A stretch of DNA of 64,000 nt from Haemophilus parainfluenzae (GCF_003252725.1 NZ_QEPO01000006.1:62001-126000), one strand, 5' to 3'; shown: positions 26,979 to 36,029, counted from the first letter of the stretch. Translations and numbers: made by a program. Notes: generated by a model not told the origin, from the sequence alone.

Positions 26979-27426
26979 TGTGATCTTAACCGTTGGCAAC
27001 AGTATGATGGGGGATGACGGTGCGGGTCCTTATCTCTATCAGTTATTAAGTGAAAATCCATTGCCAAATTGGACCGCACTTGACGGCGGCTCAGCCCCCG
27101 AAAATGTTGCGCATATTGTGCGAGATATGAAACCCGATCTGCTTTTGATTTTTGATGCGGCTGATATGGAATTAGCACCGGGTAAAATCCGAATCATTGA
27201 AAAAGAGAGCATTGCGGAAATGTTTTTTATGAGCACGCATAATATGCCGCTCAATTACCTTATCGAGCAACTGGAACAAGATATTAAGCAAATTGTCTTC
27301 GTTGGTCTTCAACCGGATCTTGTTTCTTTTGGCTTTCCGATGACAGACGGCGTAAAAGAGTCTGTGCAATTTATGTATGATTTTTTAAAAGAGGGAAGAT
27401 CGCTTGAAGAGATTCCTGTTTTGTAG
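26968..27426 (+). CDS. hycI: Hydrogenase maturation endopeptidase HycI
   Basis: 152 residues of the HyaD/HycI protease family. The nickel-sensing residues are in the motifs GNSMMGDDGAG (Asp near 16), IFDAADM (Asp near 61) and STHNMPLNYLI (His near 90). It removes the C-terminal 32-residue tail of HyfG once nickel is inserted. The GTG at 26968 is the best start; it overlaps hyfJ and yields MTNNVILTVGNSMMGDDGAG, which aligns with E. coli HycI without extension. This is the last gene before a 177-base gap and fdhF. An uptake signal lies at 27073. Confidence 0.95.
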   Translation: MTNNVILTVGNSMMGDDGAGPYLYQLLSENPLPNWTALDGGSAPENVAHIVRDMKPDLLLIFDAADMELAPGKIRIIEKESIAEMFFMSTHNMPLNYLIEQLEQDIKQIVFVGLQPDLVSFGFPMTDGVKESVQFMYDFLKEGRSLEEIPVL

Positions 27427-27475
27427 AAAAAGTGAGGGGGATTTTCTAAACATATTTTAAAAATATTACGAAAAC

Positions 27476-27489
27476 CTGTTTTATATCAA
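27476..27489. promoter_or_regulatory. Weak FNR-like site upstream of fdhF
   Basis: CTGTTTTATATCAA matches TTGAT-N4-ATCAA at 8 of 10 informative positions. It lies 115 bases before the fdhF ATG in a 177-base gap, so fdhF may have its own anaerobic promoter besides read-through from hyf. The match is imperfect. Confidence 0.4.
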
Positions 27490-27603
27490 TAAATCCATGT
27501 TTTTTGTAAGACTATGAACTGATTTTGGGTGTAATATATACCCAGAATTAATTATTCTAATTCTATCTCTAACCTCGTGTTGTATTAAAATAAGGACGTT
27601 ACT

Positions 27604-29763
27604 ATGGCTATTAAAAAAGTAATTACCGTATGTCCGTATTGTGCCTCAGGTTGTAAAATCCATCTTTTGGTGGAAAACAACAAAATTGTGGGTGCTGAAG
27701 GTGCAAACGGAAAAACAAACGAAGGGGAGTTATGCCTAAAAGGATATTATGGCTGGGATTTTGTGCATGACACAAAAATCCTGACTCCTCGCCTAACTCA
27801 ACCGATGATCCGCTACAAACGTGGCGAACCATTCACACCAGTGAGCTGGGAAGAAGCGATTTCTTACACAGCAAAACGTCTTAGTGAAATCAAAGAAAAG
27901 TACGGTAACGAATCAATTATGGTAACGGGTTCTTCCCGTGGACCAGGTAACGAAGTGAACTTCGTGATGCAAAAATTCGCCCGTGCGGTATTAGGAAATA
28001 ACAACATTGACTGTTGTGCGCGCGTGTGACACGGCCCTTCTGTAACAGGTCTGCTCAAATCGGTCGGTAACGGCGCAATGTCCAACTCAATTGTTGAGAT
28101 TGAAGATACCAAATGCGTATTTATTTTTGGCTATAATGCCTCCACTTCACACCCTATTGTGGCGCGTCGGATTAACCACGCCAAAGCAAAAGGGGCGAAA
28201 GTCATTGTTTGTGACCCTCGTAAAATCGAAACAGCCCGTATTGCGGATATTTATGCACCGCTTGCTAACGGGTCTAACGTCGCATTCTTGAATGCGATGA
28301 TGAATGTGATTTTGGAAGAAGGGTTACAAGATCAAAAATTTATTGATGAACACACCGAAAACTTCGATGCGTTCTATGAAACCGTGAAAGCTTATACACC
28401 GGAATCCACTCAACACATCACAGGTATTGAGCCTGAAATGTTGCGTGAAATTGCCCGCACTTATGCAAAAGCGGAAACCGCTACTATCTTATGGGGTATG
28501 GGCGTTTGCCAATTCCGTCAAGGTGTAGAAACCGTGCGTGCATTAGCAAGCTTGGCAATGCTTACCGGTAACTTAGGTAAACCAAATGTTGGGGTAAACC
28601 CAGTGCGTGGACAAAACAACGTACAGGGTGCGTGCGATATGGGCGCGTTATTCAACACATTACCAGGCTATCAAAGTTTTGCTGATCCAGAAATTAATGC
28701 AAAATTTGCGAAAGCTTGGGGCGTGCCATCTATTCCAACCAAACCAGGTGTGCCGTTGAGTGAAGTACCTAAAGCGATCATGGAAGATAAAATTAAAGCA
28801 TTCTATATTATGGGTGAAGATACATTACAAACTGAGCCTGATATTAATGCTGTTAAAAAAGCCTTCGAGAAAGTTGAACTTCTTATCGTTCAAGATATCT
28901 TCATGACTCAAACAGCCGCAGAAGCAGATATTTTATTACCTGCGACTTCTTGTGCTGAACATGAAGGTGTGTATAGTGCCGCTGACCGCGGTTTCCAACG
29001 TTTCTATAAAGCCGTTGAGCCAACTGGCGATGTCAAGGATGACTGGGTAATCATTAGCGAACTTGCTACAGCAATGGGCTACCCAATGCACTATAACAAT
29101 ACCAAAGAAATTTGGGATGAACTTCGTTCACTTTGCCCAATTTACAAAGGGGCAACCTACGAAAAAATGGAAGGCATGGGTTATATCCAATGGCCATGTA
29201 CTGATGAGGGCCCTGAAGATCAAGGTACAACATACTTGTATAAAGGCCAAATCTTCGACCGTCCAAACGGCAAAGCTGAGTTCTTTGCTTGCGACTGGGA
29301 ACCACCAATGGAAGATCTCTCTGAAGAATTCCCATTGATACTTTCTACAGTACGTGAAGTTGGTCACTATTCTTGCCGTTCAATGACCGGTAACTGCCGT
29401 GCACTTGCGGCACTTGCGGATGAACCGGGATTCGTACAAATGAACGATCAAGACGCCAAAGAGTTGGGTATTAAAAACAACGACTTGGTTTGGATTGCTT
29501 CTTCTCGTGGTAGAGTTATTTCTCGTGCAGATGTGAGCACTCGTACAAACAAAGGCGCTTGTTATATGACCTATCAATGGTGGATCGGTAAATGTAACGA
29601 ATTAACCGCTGAACATTTGAACCCGGGTTCTAGAACACCGGAATACAAATACAGTGCGGTTCGTATTGATAAAATCGAAGACCAAGCCTGGGCTGAACGC
29701 TATGTGGTAACTGAATACGCGAAATTAAAAAATCGTTTAAAAGAAACCGCACTTGTGGCTTGA
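27604..29763 (+). CDS. fdhF: Formate dehydrogenase H, selenocysteine-containing
   Basis: 719 residues reading through an in-frame TGA at 28027-28029 as selenocysteine 142; E. coli FdhF has Sec140 and 715 residues. The N-terminus has the [4Fe-4S] motif CPYCASGC with the fourth Cys in GELCLKGYYG. The context is CCARV-U-HGPSVTGL, with the catalytic His next to Sec. The rest carries molybdopterin-binding domains (PVRGQNNVQGACDMG near 340, GNCRALAALADEPG near 600). It oxidises formate to CO2 with a bis-MGD molybdenum centre. Without recoding the gene would appear as two fragments, but similarity continues uninterrupted across the TGA. It follows hycI, making a self-contained formate hydrogenlyase cluster. 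selA, selB and selC are not in the window. Confidence 0.95.
28027..28068 (+). promoter_or_regulatory. Bacterial SECIS element of fdhF
   Basis: The bases just after the TGA align with the E. coli fdhF SECIS, including the apical loop AGGTCT (28047-28052) and the downstream ATCGGTCGGTAA. The upper stem is weaker than in E. coli: of five pairs, two become mismatches (U-U and A-C) and the bulged U is A. It should bind SelB to deliver Sec-tRNA. Confidence 0.8.
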
Positions 29764-29782
29764 TTAGCGTTATAAATAGATT

Positions 29783-29813
29783 ACGGGCGAACTTAATGGT
29801 TCGCCCGTTTTTT
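29783..29813 (+). terminator. Terminator of fdhF
   Basis: Perfect 10-bp stem ACGGGCGAAC/GTTCGCCCGT with a 6-base loop followed by TTTTTT, 20 bases after the fdhF stop. It lies between convergent fdhF and nikO. Confidence 0.92.
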
Positions 29814-29846
29814 ATTGAATTATTTTCTTACGCATTATGAATGCAT

Positions 29847-30491
29847 TTAGCCATCATTATCTGTGGCTAAAGACAAACAGGAATCCGCAAGTGTTTCACT
29901 AAAGCGTAAATCATGCGAGGCAATAAGCATTGGCAACTGTAATTCGCGTAAAAGTGCGGTCAGTTTGGCAATATTTTTTACATCCAGTCCATTGGTTGGT
30001 TCATCTAACAGCAATACTTTTGGCTGCATCGCCAGAACACCGGCTAGCGCAGTAAAATTCTGTTCACCGCCAGATAAGGTATTTACTGAGCGATCTTTTA
30101 ACCTAACAATATTCAGACGTTCTAGTTGCTGTAATGCAATTTGATAGGCTTCATTTCTGTTCAAGCCCTGATTAAGTGGACCAAACGCCACATCATCAAG
30201 TACGGTTGGACCAAAAAGTTGATCGCCCGCGTGTTGGAAACAGATGCCGACCTTTCCACGTAGTGGTACAAAATCTTTTTCTTGGCGGCAGGTGTTGTCG
30301 AACCAGCTAATTTCTCCTTGTTGGTATGGGATAAAGCCTAATAGACAGTGTAATAGGGTTGATTTCCCACAACCAATATCACCTTGTAAAAAAAGGCGAT
30401 GACCTTCAGGGAGTTCAAAAGAAAGGTTATCAATAATCATGCGTTGGTCGCGCATGATCTGTAATTGTTTGACTTCGAGGACGTTCATCAA
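29847..30491 (-). CDS. nikO: Nickel ECF-type transporter ATPase NikO (CbiO family)
   Basis: 214 residues with Walker A GDIGCGKST near residue 35, Q-loop GICFQHAGDQLFGPTVLDD, signature LSGGEQN near 140, Walker B KVLLLDEPTNGLD and the switch His in IASHDLRF. It is the ATP-hydrolysing component of the energy-coupling module that drives nickel (or cobalt) uptake. It is the last gene of the nikK-L-M-Q-O operon and overlaps nikQ by 4 bases. Specificity for nickel rather than cobalt is inferred from the NikKL partners and the adjacent hydrogenase genes. Confidence 0.9.
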   Translation of the reverse strand: MMNVLEVKQLQIMRDQRMIIDNLSFELPEGHRLFLQGDIGCGKSTLLHCLLGFIPYQQGEISWFDNTCRQEKDFVPLRGKVGICFQHAGDQLFGPTVLDDVAFGPLNQGLNRNEAYQIALQQLERLNIVRLKDRSVNTLSGGEQNFTALAGVLAMQPKVLLLDEPTNGLDVKNIAKLTALLRELQLPMLIASHDLRFSETLADSCLSLATDNDG

Positions 30492-31132
30492 GATTTATCC
30501 TGTGTTTTTTTAATATCATTCAGTTGAAAGCCACGTGCTTTTAGCGCCATTTCTGTTTTTTCTGCTTTAACGAGTGCATGAATTAATAATAATGCCACAC
30601 GTTGTGAGGCAATGAATAAGGTTCTACCGTTAAGTTTTGGCTGATATCCGCGTGCGCGCATCGCCATATCCATTTTTTTATGTACATCACCAAGTACAGA
30701 AATATAACGCACGGTCAGAACGAATAGGTGAAGTAGTTTTTCAGGCAATGGCAAACGACACAATGCTTGCAATAAAAGGCTCTCGTTCATATCAATTAAC
30801 AAGAGGCGAGTTAAGCTTAAAATTAAATTGAAACGTAGCGTGATGAGTAGCGCGAGCTGAATACCCATTGGATTCAATGCTAAGCCTTGTTCAGTGATTT
30901 TCCAACTTAAGGTCAACCAAACAAGCAAAGTAAAGAAATTCAGTTTCAACCAATATTTAAAATAATCGGCGAGGGATTTTTGATATCGAATTAGCGTAAT
31001 AAGTAACCCGCTGAATACGATCAGATTAAGGATAATAAGCATTGAAATATGTGTCATTGTGCTGACGATAAGTCCACACAAAAACACATAAATTAATCGC
31101 AAGTGCGGTTGAAAAATAGCAAGAAAATTCAT
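30488..31132 (-). CDS. nikQ: Nickel ECF-type transporter membrane protein NikQ (CbiQ family)
   Basis: 214 residues with about five transmembrane helices. The CbiQ/EcfT coupling motif MAMRARGY near residue 155 and a second ALKARGF near residue 200 are the two Ala-Arg-Gly signatures that contact the ATPase. It transmits ATP hydrolysis to the substrate-binding NikM. It overlaps both nikO and nikM by 4 bases, so translation is coupled. An uptake signal lies at 31101 near its start. Confidence 0.9.
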   Translation of the reverse strand: MNFLAIFQPHLRLIYVFLCGLIVSTMTHISMLIILNLIVFSGLLITLIRYQKSLADYFKYWLKLNFFTLLVWLTLSWKITEQGLALNPMGIQLALLITLRFNLILSLTRLLLIDMNESLLLQALCRLPLPEKLLHLFVLTVRYISVLGDVHKKMDMAMRARGYQPKLNGRTLFIASQRVALLLIHALVKAEKTEMALKARGFQLNDIKKTQDKS

Positions 31133-31740
31133 TTCACCACACTGAGCGCTGTTGGATACATTTTGTTTAACAATAAGACCACCCCGACGCTGACGATACT
31201 GTCGATAATAAACACAGGAATATGTGATATTACCAGCAGCATGATCAGATCGCTGTAAGCTTTACCACCATCTAGAGCCAAGACTAAAGAGGCGAGCAAG
31301 GCTGAACCGCCAACGCCGATCACGCCAGCACCAATACCTGCAGTAATTTGAGTTCGACGGGAATTGTCATGCTCAAGTCTTTTTGCAAATAGCCAATGTA
31401 CAAGAAGGGCAGGTAATGCCATTACGCATAAATTGACGCCTAATACAGCAAATCCACCGAAGGAAAAGAGCAGGGCTTGTAGGACTAATGCGATTAAAAA
31501 GGCAGGGAAAACGGCCCAGCCAAGAAATAGGCCGGCCATGCCGTTTAAGATGAGATGCACGCTACCAATGCCTACCGGTACATGAATGGTTCCAGCAACA
31601 AAAAAAGCAGCGGCAAACAATGCTGTTAGCGGTAATTGCTGCGAATTGAGTCGTTTAAGACCAATCATTACGCAGACTAATGCGACAGCTGCACCACCAA
31701 GCAATACGGGTGTATGCAACACACCTTCCGATAAATGCAT
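31129..31740 (-). CDS. nikM: Nickel ECF-type transporter substrate-specific protein NikM (CbiM family)
   Basis: 203 residues and about six transmembrane helices. I take the start MHLSEGVLH at 31740 (AAGGAAAG upstream) rather than a longer reading, because in CbiM/NikM the amino terminus and His2 directly coordinate the metal and cannot be extended. The block THIPVGIGSVHLILNG-type sequence near residues 55-75 (here IHVPVGIGSVHLILNG) provides further metal ligands. It is the nickel-binding S component. It lies 1 base after nikL and overlaps nikQ. Confidence 0.92.
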   Translation of the reverse strand: MHLSEGVLHTPVLLGGAAVALVCVMIGLKRLNSQQLPLTALFAAAFFVAGTIHVPVGIGSVHLILNGMAGLFLGWAVFPAFLIALVLQALLFSFGGFAVLGVNLCVMALPALLVHWLFAKRLEHDNSRRTQITAGIGAGVIGVGGSALLASLVLALDGGKAYSDLIMLLVISHIPVFIIDSIVSVGVVLLLNKMYPTALSVVK

Positions 31741-31741
31741 A

Positions 31742-32251
31742 TTATCTTTCCTTAGCCTTAGATTGCGACGCACGCGTCATCTTTGAGGCTCTAATCAATG
31801 CCCATAAGCCAAAAATACCAACAATATAGCCGATACCGCCAATAATATCGTGCAGGTAAATTTTGTCTTTTAATTTAGAAATATCTTCGCGGACCAACAT
31901 CAATGCATTGTCACTATTATTAGTGGTTTGCGCAGATACTCTGTTGGCAACAATTGAGGCTCGATGTCCTTCTTCACCTTCTATCACTACTTTAATGGCA
32001 CCTTCGGTAGTGGTATTGATCGGATAGGCAAATTGCCCATTGCGATCCGTTTTACCTTCCAATAGAGGGGAGTCCTGGCCAGCTTGCAAAATCTCCATAT
32101 AGGTTTCTGCTGCTGGGGTCATATCGGAATAATAGGCTTTGCCAGAAACTGTGCGTCCATCATATTGTGCAAATACATGCAAACTATGAGCCAATGCTGA
32201 TGGTGCGCACAGCCAGGTGAAAAGTGCGGTTAAAAATACAACTCTTTTCAT
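31742..32251 (-). CDS. nikL: Nickel transporter accessory protein NikL
   Basis: 169 residues. An N-terminal signal peptide ends ALA, so the mature protein begins HSLHVF with an exposed His. The periplasmic part (about 22-130) looks like a beta-sandwich (DGRTVSGKAYYSD...GKTDRNGQFAYPI), followed by one transmembrane helix near 140-158 and a basic cytoplasmic tail. This architecture matches NikL, the membrane-anchored component that replaces CbiN/NikN in some systems. It overlaps the nikK stop by one base. An uptake signal encodes part of its signal peptide (32223). Confidence 0.85.
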   Translation of the reverse strand: MKRVVFLTALFTWLCAPSALAHSLHVFAQYDGRTVSGKAYYSDMTPAAETYMEILQAGQDSPLLEGKTDRNGQFAYPINTTTEGAIKVVIEGEEGHRASIVANRVSAQTTNNSDNALMLVREDISKLKDKIYLHDIIGGIGYIVGIFGLWALIRASKMTRASQSKAKER

Positions 32252-32934
32252 TATTTCGCGTCAAAAGTTAGCATATATTCAACACTACGTTTGTTATAGT
32301 CAGGATTGTCTTTAACCGGTTCATCAAATTCAGCCCAGACTTTGTTATAGCCCACTTTAGGGGTGAATTGTGCAATACCTTTTTCATTGGTTAAGTTGAA
32401 TGGGTGATCTTCGCCTAAACCCACTTTGATGCCTTGCACTGGTTTACCTTTTACTAACACGAGAATATCGAGTGGTTGTCCCGCTTTCGGTTCACTTTGT
32501 GGGATCAATTCATAATCCATGTTGTGTGATTTATTTGCTTGCGCATCCCAGTGTAAAATCGCTTTGCCAAATTTGACTGGATTAACACTAAGCACAGCAT
32601 CAGGGGCCTGCTGTTTGGTTTTTTCGACATATTTACCGCTTGGCAATTTTGACCAAACGCCATTATCAAAGCGAATAAATGCGATGGCTGCATCAGGGGC
32701 AGCAAAGTGTGCTTCGCCTTCTTTAAAGTTTACTGTGGCATTTTGCAATTGGCCTTTAGCATCAAGTAGGCGTACCGCTTTTAATTTGCTTTGAGGATAG
32801 GTTTCAGTCTCCTCATGACCAAATTTAACCACATATTGCCCTTTTACATCCTTAACGGGCTCCAACCAAACATTATGTGCATTAGCGAGTGAAGCACCGA
32901 ATAGTGCAGTGATAAGTAATGCTGTTTTTTTCAT
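32251..32934 (-). CDS. nikK: Periplasmic nickel-transport component NikK (DUF4198)
   Basis: 227 residues with a signal peptide cut after ANA, giving mature HNVWLEP; the His-x-Trp near the mature N-terminus is typical of the DUF4198/NikK family. The rest is a two-domain beta protein with no transmembrane helix, ending VEYMLTFDAK. It is the first gene of the nikKLMQO operon and is thought to bring nickel to NikLM. AGGAGA lies 7 bases before the start, just behind the divergent nimR promoter region. Confidence 0.88.
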   Translation of the reverse strand: MKKTALLITALFGASLANAHNVWLEPVKDVKGQYVVKFGHEETETYPQSKLKAVRLLDAKGQLQNATVNFKEGEAHFAAPDAAIAFIRFDNGVWSKLPSGKYVEKTKQQAPDAVLSVNPVKFGKAILHWDAQANKSHNMDYELIPQSEPKAGQPLDILVLVKGKPVQGIKVGLGEDHPFNLTNEKGIAQFTPKVGYNKVWAEFDEPVKDNPDYNKRSVEYMLTFDAK

Positions 32935-32972
32935 GGAAGTTCTCCTTTTCTAACATGTGAATACTGTGATAA

Positions 32973-33003
32973 AGTATAAAATATGAAGTAACTTCAGAGT
33001 CAA
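32973..33003 (-). promoter_or_regulatory. MerR-type nikK promoter with NimR operator
   Basis: On the minus strand the -35 TTGACT (32998-33003) and -10 TATACT (32973-32978) are separated by 19 bases. The spacer contains the perfect dyad TGAAGT-A-ACTTCA (32984-32996). A too-long spacer with a central dyad is the hallmark of promoters controlled by MerR-family proteins. The divergent gene encodes such a protein. Confidence 0.85.
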
Positions 33004-33019
33004 GTGTAATTTTTAAAAA

Positions 33020-33433
33020 ATGAAAATTGGTCAGCTAGCCAACATTGTTGGCTGTACGGTGGAAGCTGTACGTTTCTATGAAAAACAAGGATTGATCGAA
33101 CCAGCCAAGCGAACAAGTGGTAATTTTCGCGTTTATACGGAAGAGCATTTGAAACAACTTTCTTTTATTTGCTATTGCCGCAGTTTGGATATTTCACTGA
33201 AAGAAATCAAAATGTTGCTCAATCCTCAATGTGCCACTCAAGAGCAGGAAAGGGAAATTAATGAGTTGCTAGATCGACATATTCGAGAAGTATCAAAACG
33301 GATCCATGAATTGGCTCACTTGAGAATTCGCTTAATTCAGCTCAAAGGCAAATGTAGCCAGTTTGAACAAAATAATGATTTTATGAATACTTTATTGCAA
33401 CATAGCGGCATTAATTTTGTGCCACTAAAATGA
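33020..33433 (+). CDS. nimR: MerR-family nickel regulator NimR
   Basis: 137 residues. The N-terminal winged helix-turn-helix (MKIGQLANIVGCTVEAVRFYEKQGLIEP) is split over residues 1-28, followed by RTSGNFRVYTEEHL and the long dimerisation helix (about 75-118). Cys residues near 52, 73 and 114 and a His-containing C-terminus could bind metal. It is divergent from nikKLMQO and next to a MerR-type operator, as for H. influenzae NimR, which represses or activates nickel uptake by metal status. It is less likely to be ZntR, CueR or CadR, as none of their Cys-rich metal loops is present. Confidence 0.85.
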   Translation: MKIGQLANIVGCTVEAVRFYEKQGLIEPAKRTSGNFRVYTEEHLKQLSFICYCRSLDISLKEIKMLLNPQCATQEQEREINELLDRHIREVSKRIHELAHLRIRLIQLKGKCSQFEQNNDFMNTLLQHSGINFVPLK

Positions 33434-33568
33434 TTTCTTGTACGAGTACCAGTAAAATTTTTCAAACAACGTTTAAATATCGAACAACGAAACACAGAAA
33501 TGCTGAAAATAAACATCAAAAAAGAGTAAAATTGGAACAGACTGCTTTTTTATTTTAAGGAGAAAATC

Positions 33569-33910
33569 ATGCATGAGATGTCTCTCTGTCAGAATATTAT
33601 GGAAATTATTGATCAACAACAGAAAAAGCATGAAATCCATGAAGTGACAGATATTTGGCTAGAAATTGGGGCACTGTCTTGTGTCGAGCAAAGTGCGGTA
33701 GAATTTTGCTTTGAAATTATGCGCAAAGATACCGTTGCTGAAAACTGTCAGTTACATTTTATTCATTTACCTGCGATTGCATGGTGCTGGCAATGTCAAA
33801 AGGAAGTTGAGATTGAAGCCTATCAAGATTGCTGTCCACATTGTCACAGTGCATGTTTACAACGTCGAAGTGGCACCGAATTTAGAGTGAAAGAAATTGC
33901 CGTAAAATAG
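33569..33910 (+). CDS. hypA: Hydrogenase nickel incorporation protein HypA
   Basis: 113 residues, normal for HypA. The N-terminus MHEMSLC includes His2, the nickel ligand. A zinc site is formed by CWQC near residue 73 and CPHC near 90. HypA works with HypB to load nickel into hydrogenase large subunits. The start has AAGGAG 7 bases upstream. It is separated from nimR by 135 bases and from hypB by 186 bases, so it may have its own promoter. Confidence 0.95.
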   Translation: MHEMSLCQNIMEIIDQQQKKHEIHEVTDIWLEIGALSCVEQSAVEFCFEIMRKDTVAENCQLHFIHLPAIAWCWQCQKEVEIEAYQDCCPHCHSACLQRRSGTEFRVKEIAVK

Positions 33911-34020
33911 CAAGACGTCTAAATTGGCAAATTTAACCTGATCTTTTGAATATAAAATACGCTAACTACTTGATAGTATGTATTTATCTCTCTTCAAAGA
34001 ATATATTTAAGATAGAGAAT

Positions 34021-34049
34021 ATGGTATTCTAACGCATGTGAATTACCAT
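34021..34049. promoter_or_regulatory. Inverted repeat in the hypA-hypB gap
   Basis: ATGGTATTC (34021-34029) pairs with GAATTACCAT (34040-34049), with one bulged T and a 10-base loop. It lies 48 bases before hypB and could be an operator or a leader hairpin. The rest of 33911-34096 is AT-rich with no gene. Confidence 0.45.
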
Positions 34050-34096
34050 AGATTCTAAGTATTTACAGAATAAACGAAACATTATTGAGGTGACTT

Positions 34097-34903
34097 ATGT
34101 GTACAACCTGTGGCTGTGGCCATCCAGACCAAGTCAGAATCGGAGAATTACCGCATGTTCATAATGATTCCAATGCGCAACATGCAACAAAACTACCTAA
34201 TTTTTCTCACTCCGCCTTCCGCATGCCAGACTCTCCACAACAAGATGAAACCCAGCAACGATTACTGAAAGTAGAACAAGATATTCTCGGTGCGAATAAC
34301 CAGTTAGCCGATATGAATCGTCGCTTTTTCGCGAATCAGCATATTTTGGCGCTTAATCTTGTTTCAAGTCCTGGCTCAGGCAAAACAACCTTGTTAACGA
34401 CCACATTAAATGCATTAAAAAATGACTATCCTTGTTATGTGATCGAGGGCGATCAACAAACAGAAAACGATGCGGATCGTATTCGTCAAACCGGTGTGCC
34501 GGCAATTCAAGTCAATACAGGTAAAGGTTGTCACTTAGATGCACAAATGATTGGTAATGCATTGGTGAAATTGCAGCCACAGGAAAATAGTCTGATGTTT
34601 ATTGAAAATGTCGGAAACCTAGTTTGTCCGTCAGAATTTGATTTGGGTGAGCACGCCAAAGTAGTGATTTTATCTGTAACAGAAGGCGAAGATAAACCAC
34701 TCAAATATCCACATATGTTTGCGGCTTCGAAGTTAATGATTTTAAACAAAGTCGATTTACTGCCGTACTTAAATTTCGATGTGGAAAAATGTATTGCTTA
34801 TGCGAAACAAGTGAATCCAACAATTGAGGTTATCCAGTTGTCTTCTCAAAGTGGAGAAGGGTTACAGCAATGGCTAGACTGGTTAAAAGCGCAAGAACGA
34901 TAG
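34097..34903 (+). CDS. hypB: Hydrogenase nickel incorporation GTPase HypB
   Basis: 268 residues. The N-terminus MCTTCGCG is the high-affinity CxxCGC nickel motif. His residues follow at 9, 20 and 29, but there is no long poly-His storage stretch. The GTPase has P-loop SSPGSGKTT near residue 95, [14 protein letters not shown], the metal-site Cys/His in [10 protein letters not shown] near 145, [15 protein letters not shown], and [11 protein letters not shown] hydrolysis releases nickel to the hydrogenase precursor. It begins a tight hypB-hypD-hypE run (9-base and 4-base gaps). Confidence 0.96.
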   Translation: MCTTCGCGHPDQVRIGELPHVHNDSNAQHATKLPNFSHSAFRMPDSPQQDETQQRLLKVEQDILGANNQLADMNRRFFANQHILALNLVSSPGSGKTTLLTTTLNALKNDYPCYVIEGDQQTENDADRIRQTGVPAIQVNTGKGCHLDAQMIGNALVKLQPQENSLMFIENVGNLVCPSEFDLGEHAKVVILSVTEGEDKPLKYPHMFAASKLMILNKVDLLPYLNFDVEKCIAYAKQVNPTIEVIQLSSQSGEGLQQWLDWLKAQER

Positions 34904-34912
34904 GAGCATCAA

Positions 34913-36025
34913 ATGCAGTTTGTTGATGAATTTCGTGATCCTGAACTGGCAAAAAGTCTGTTGCAGCGGTTACAAAAAATAATGGAAAACCAACCGCACT
35001 TTACGCCAGAAAATCCGTTATATTTGATGGAGGTCTGCGGCGGACATACTCATACCATTTTTAAATTTGGGCTGGATCGTTTATTACCAAAAAGTATTGA
35101 ATTTATTCACGGTCCAGGCTGCCCGGTGTGTGTATTACCGATGGGACGAATTGATGTATGTATTGAGATTGCTCGTCGCCCAGAAGTAATTTTCTGCACT
35201 TTCGGTGATGCCATGCGAGTGCGTGGACGTTTAGGCTCATTATTAGAAGCTAAGGCACAGGGGGCTGATGTTCGAATCGTTTATTCACCGCTCGATGCAT
35301 TGAATATCGCATCAAATAATCCTGATAAAAAAGTGGTATTCTTTTCACTTGGTTTTGAAACAACCATGCCAAGTGCCGCAATTACCTTGCAACAAGCGAA
35401 AAAACAGCAGGTAAAAAACTTTTTTGTGGTATGTCAAAATATCACTATCATCCCAACATTACACAGCTTATTGTCACAAGGACAAGTCAAAATTGACGGC
35501 TTTCTTGCACCAGGTCATGTCAGCATGGTGATTGGTTCTGAACCTTATCAGGAATTGTGTGATACCTACCATAAGCCTTTTGTAATCACTGGTTTTGAGC
35601 CTTTAGATATCCTACAAGCAATTTTAATGTTGGTGACACAGATTGTTGAAAAACGCTGTGAAGTGGAAAATCAGTATAAACGTATCGTACACCAACATGG
35701 CAATGAGTTAGCACAACAGGCAATCAGTGAAGTGTTCCGCTTGAAAGCCAGCAGCGAATGGCGAGGGTTGGGCGAAATTGCAGAATCTGGCGTAGAACTG
35801 ACAGATGATTATCAATGCTTTGATGCAGAAGCGCATTTTGCTTGTCAGCCACACCAAGTTGCTGATGATCCGGATTCTCGCTGTGGTGATGTACTCATCG
35901 GAAAATGTAAGCCTGCGGATTGCCCATTATTTGCTAAAAAATGTAATCCTGACAATGCCTATGGTGCATTGATGGTGTCTTCCGAAGGGGCATGTGCGGC
36001 CTATTATCAATATAGACGGGAATAA
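34913..36025 (+). CDS. hypD: Hydrogenase Fe-cyanide/CO assembly protein HypD
   Basis: 370 residues, full length. Conserved motifs are VCGGHTHTIFKFGL near residue 40, HGPGCPVCVLP near 65 (the redox-active Cys pair), FFSLGFETTMPS near 145, FLAPGHVSMVIG and GFEPLDILQ, plus a C-terminal Cys-rich region binding a [4Fe-4S] cluster (CGDVLIGKCKPADCPLFAKKC near 325-345). With HypC it builds the Fe(CN)2CO group. It lies between hypB and hypE. Confidence 0.96.
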   Translation: MQFVDEFRDPELAKSLLQRLQKIMENQPHFTPENPLYLMEVCGGHTHTIFKFGLDRLLPKSIEFIHGPGCPVCVLPMGRIDVCIEIARRPEVIFCTFGDAMRVRGRLGSLLEAKAQGADVRIVYSPLDALNIASNNPDKKVVFFSLGFETTMPSAAITLQQAKKQQVKNFFVVCQNITIIPTLHSLLSQGQVKIDGFLAPGHVSMVIGSEPYQELCDTYHKPFVITGFEPLDILQAILMLVTQIVEKRCEVENQYKRIVHQHGNELAQQAISEVFRLKASSEWRGLGEIAESGVELTDDYQCFDAEAHFACQPHQVADDPDSRCGDVLIGKCKPADCPLFAKKCNPDNAYGALMVSSEGACAAYYQYRRE

Positions 36026-36029
36026 AACA

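Noticed and set aside
27604-28029. fdhF as a truncated gene or two genes split by TGA
   Set aside because: The TGA is at the selenocysteine position (ARV-U-HGPS), followed by a SECIS-like loop and uninterrupted FdhF similarity.
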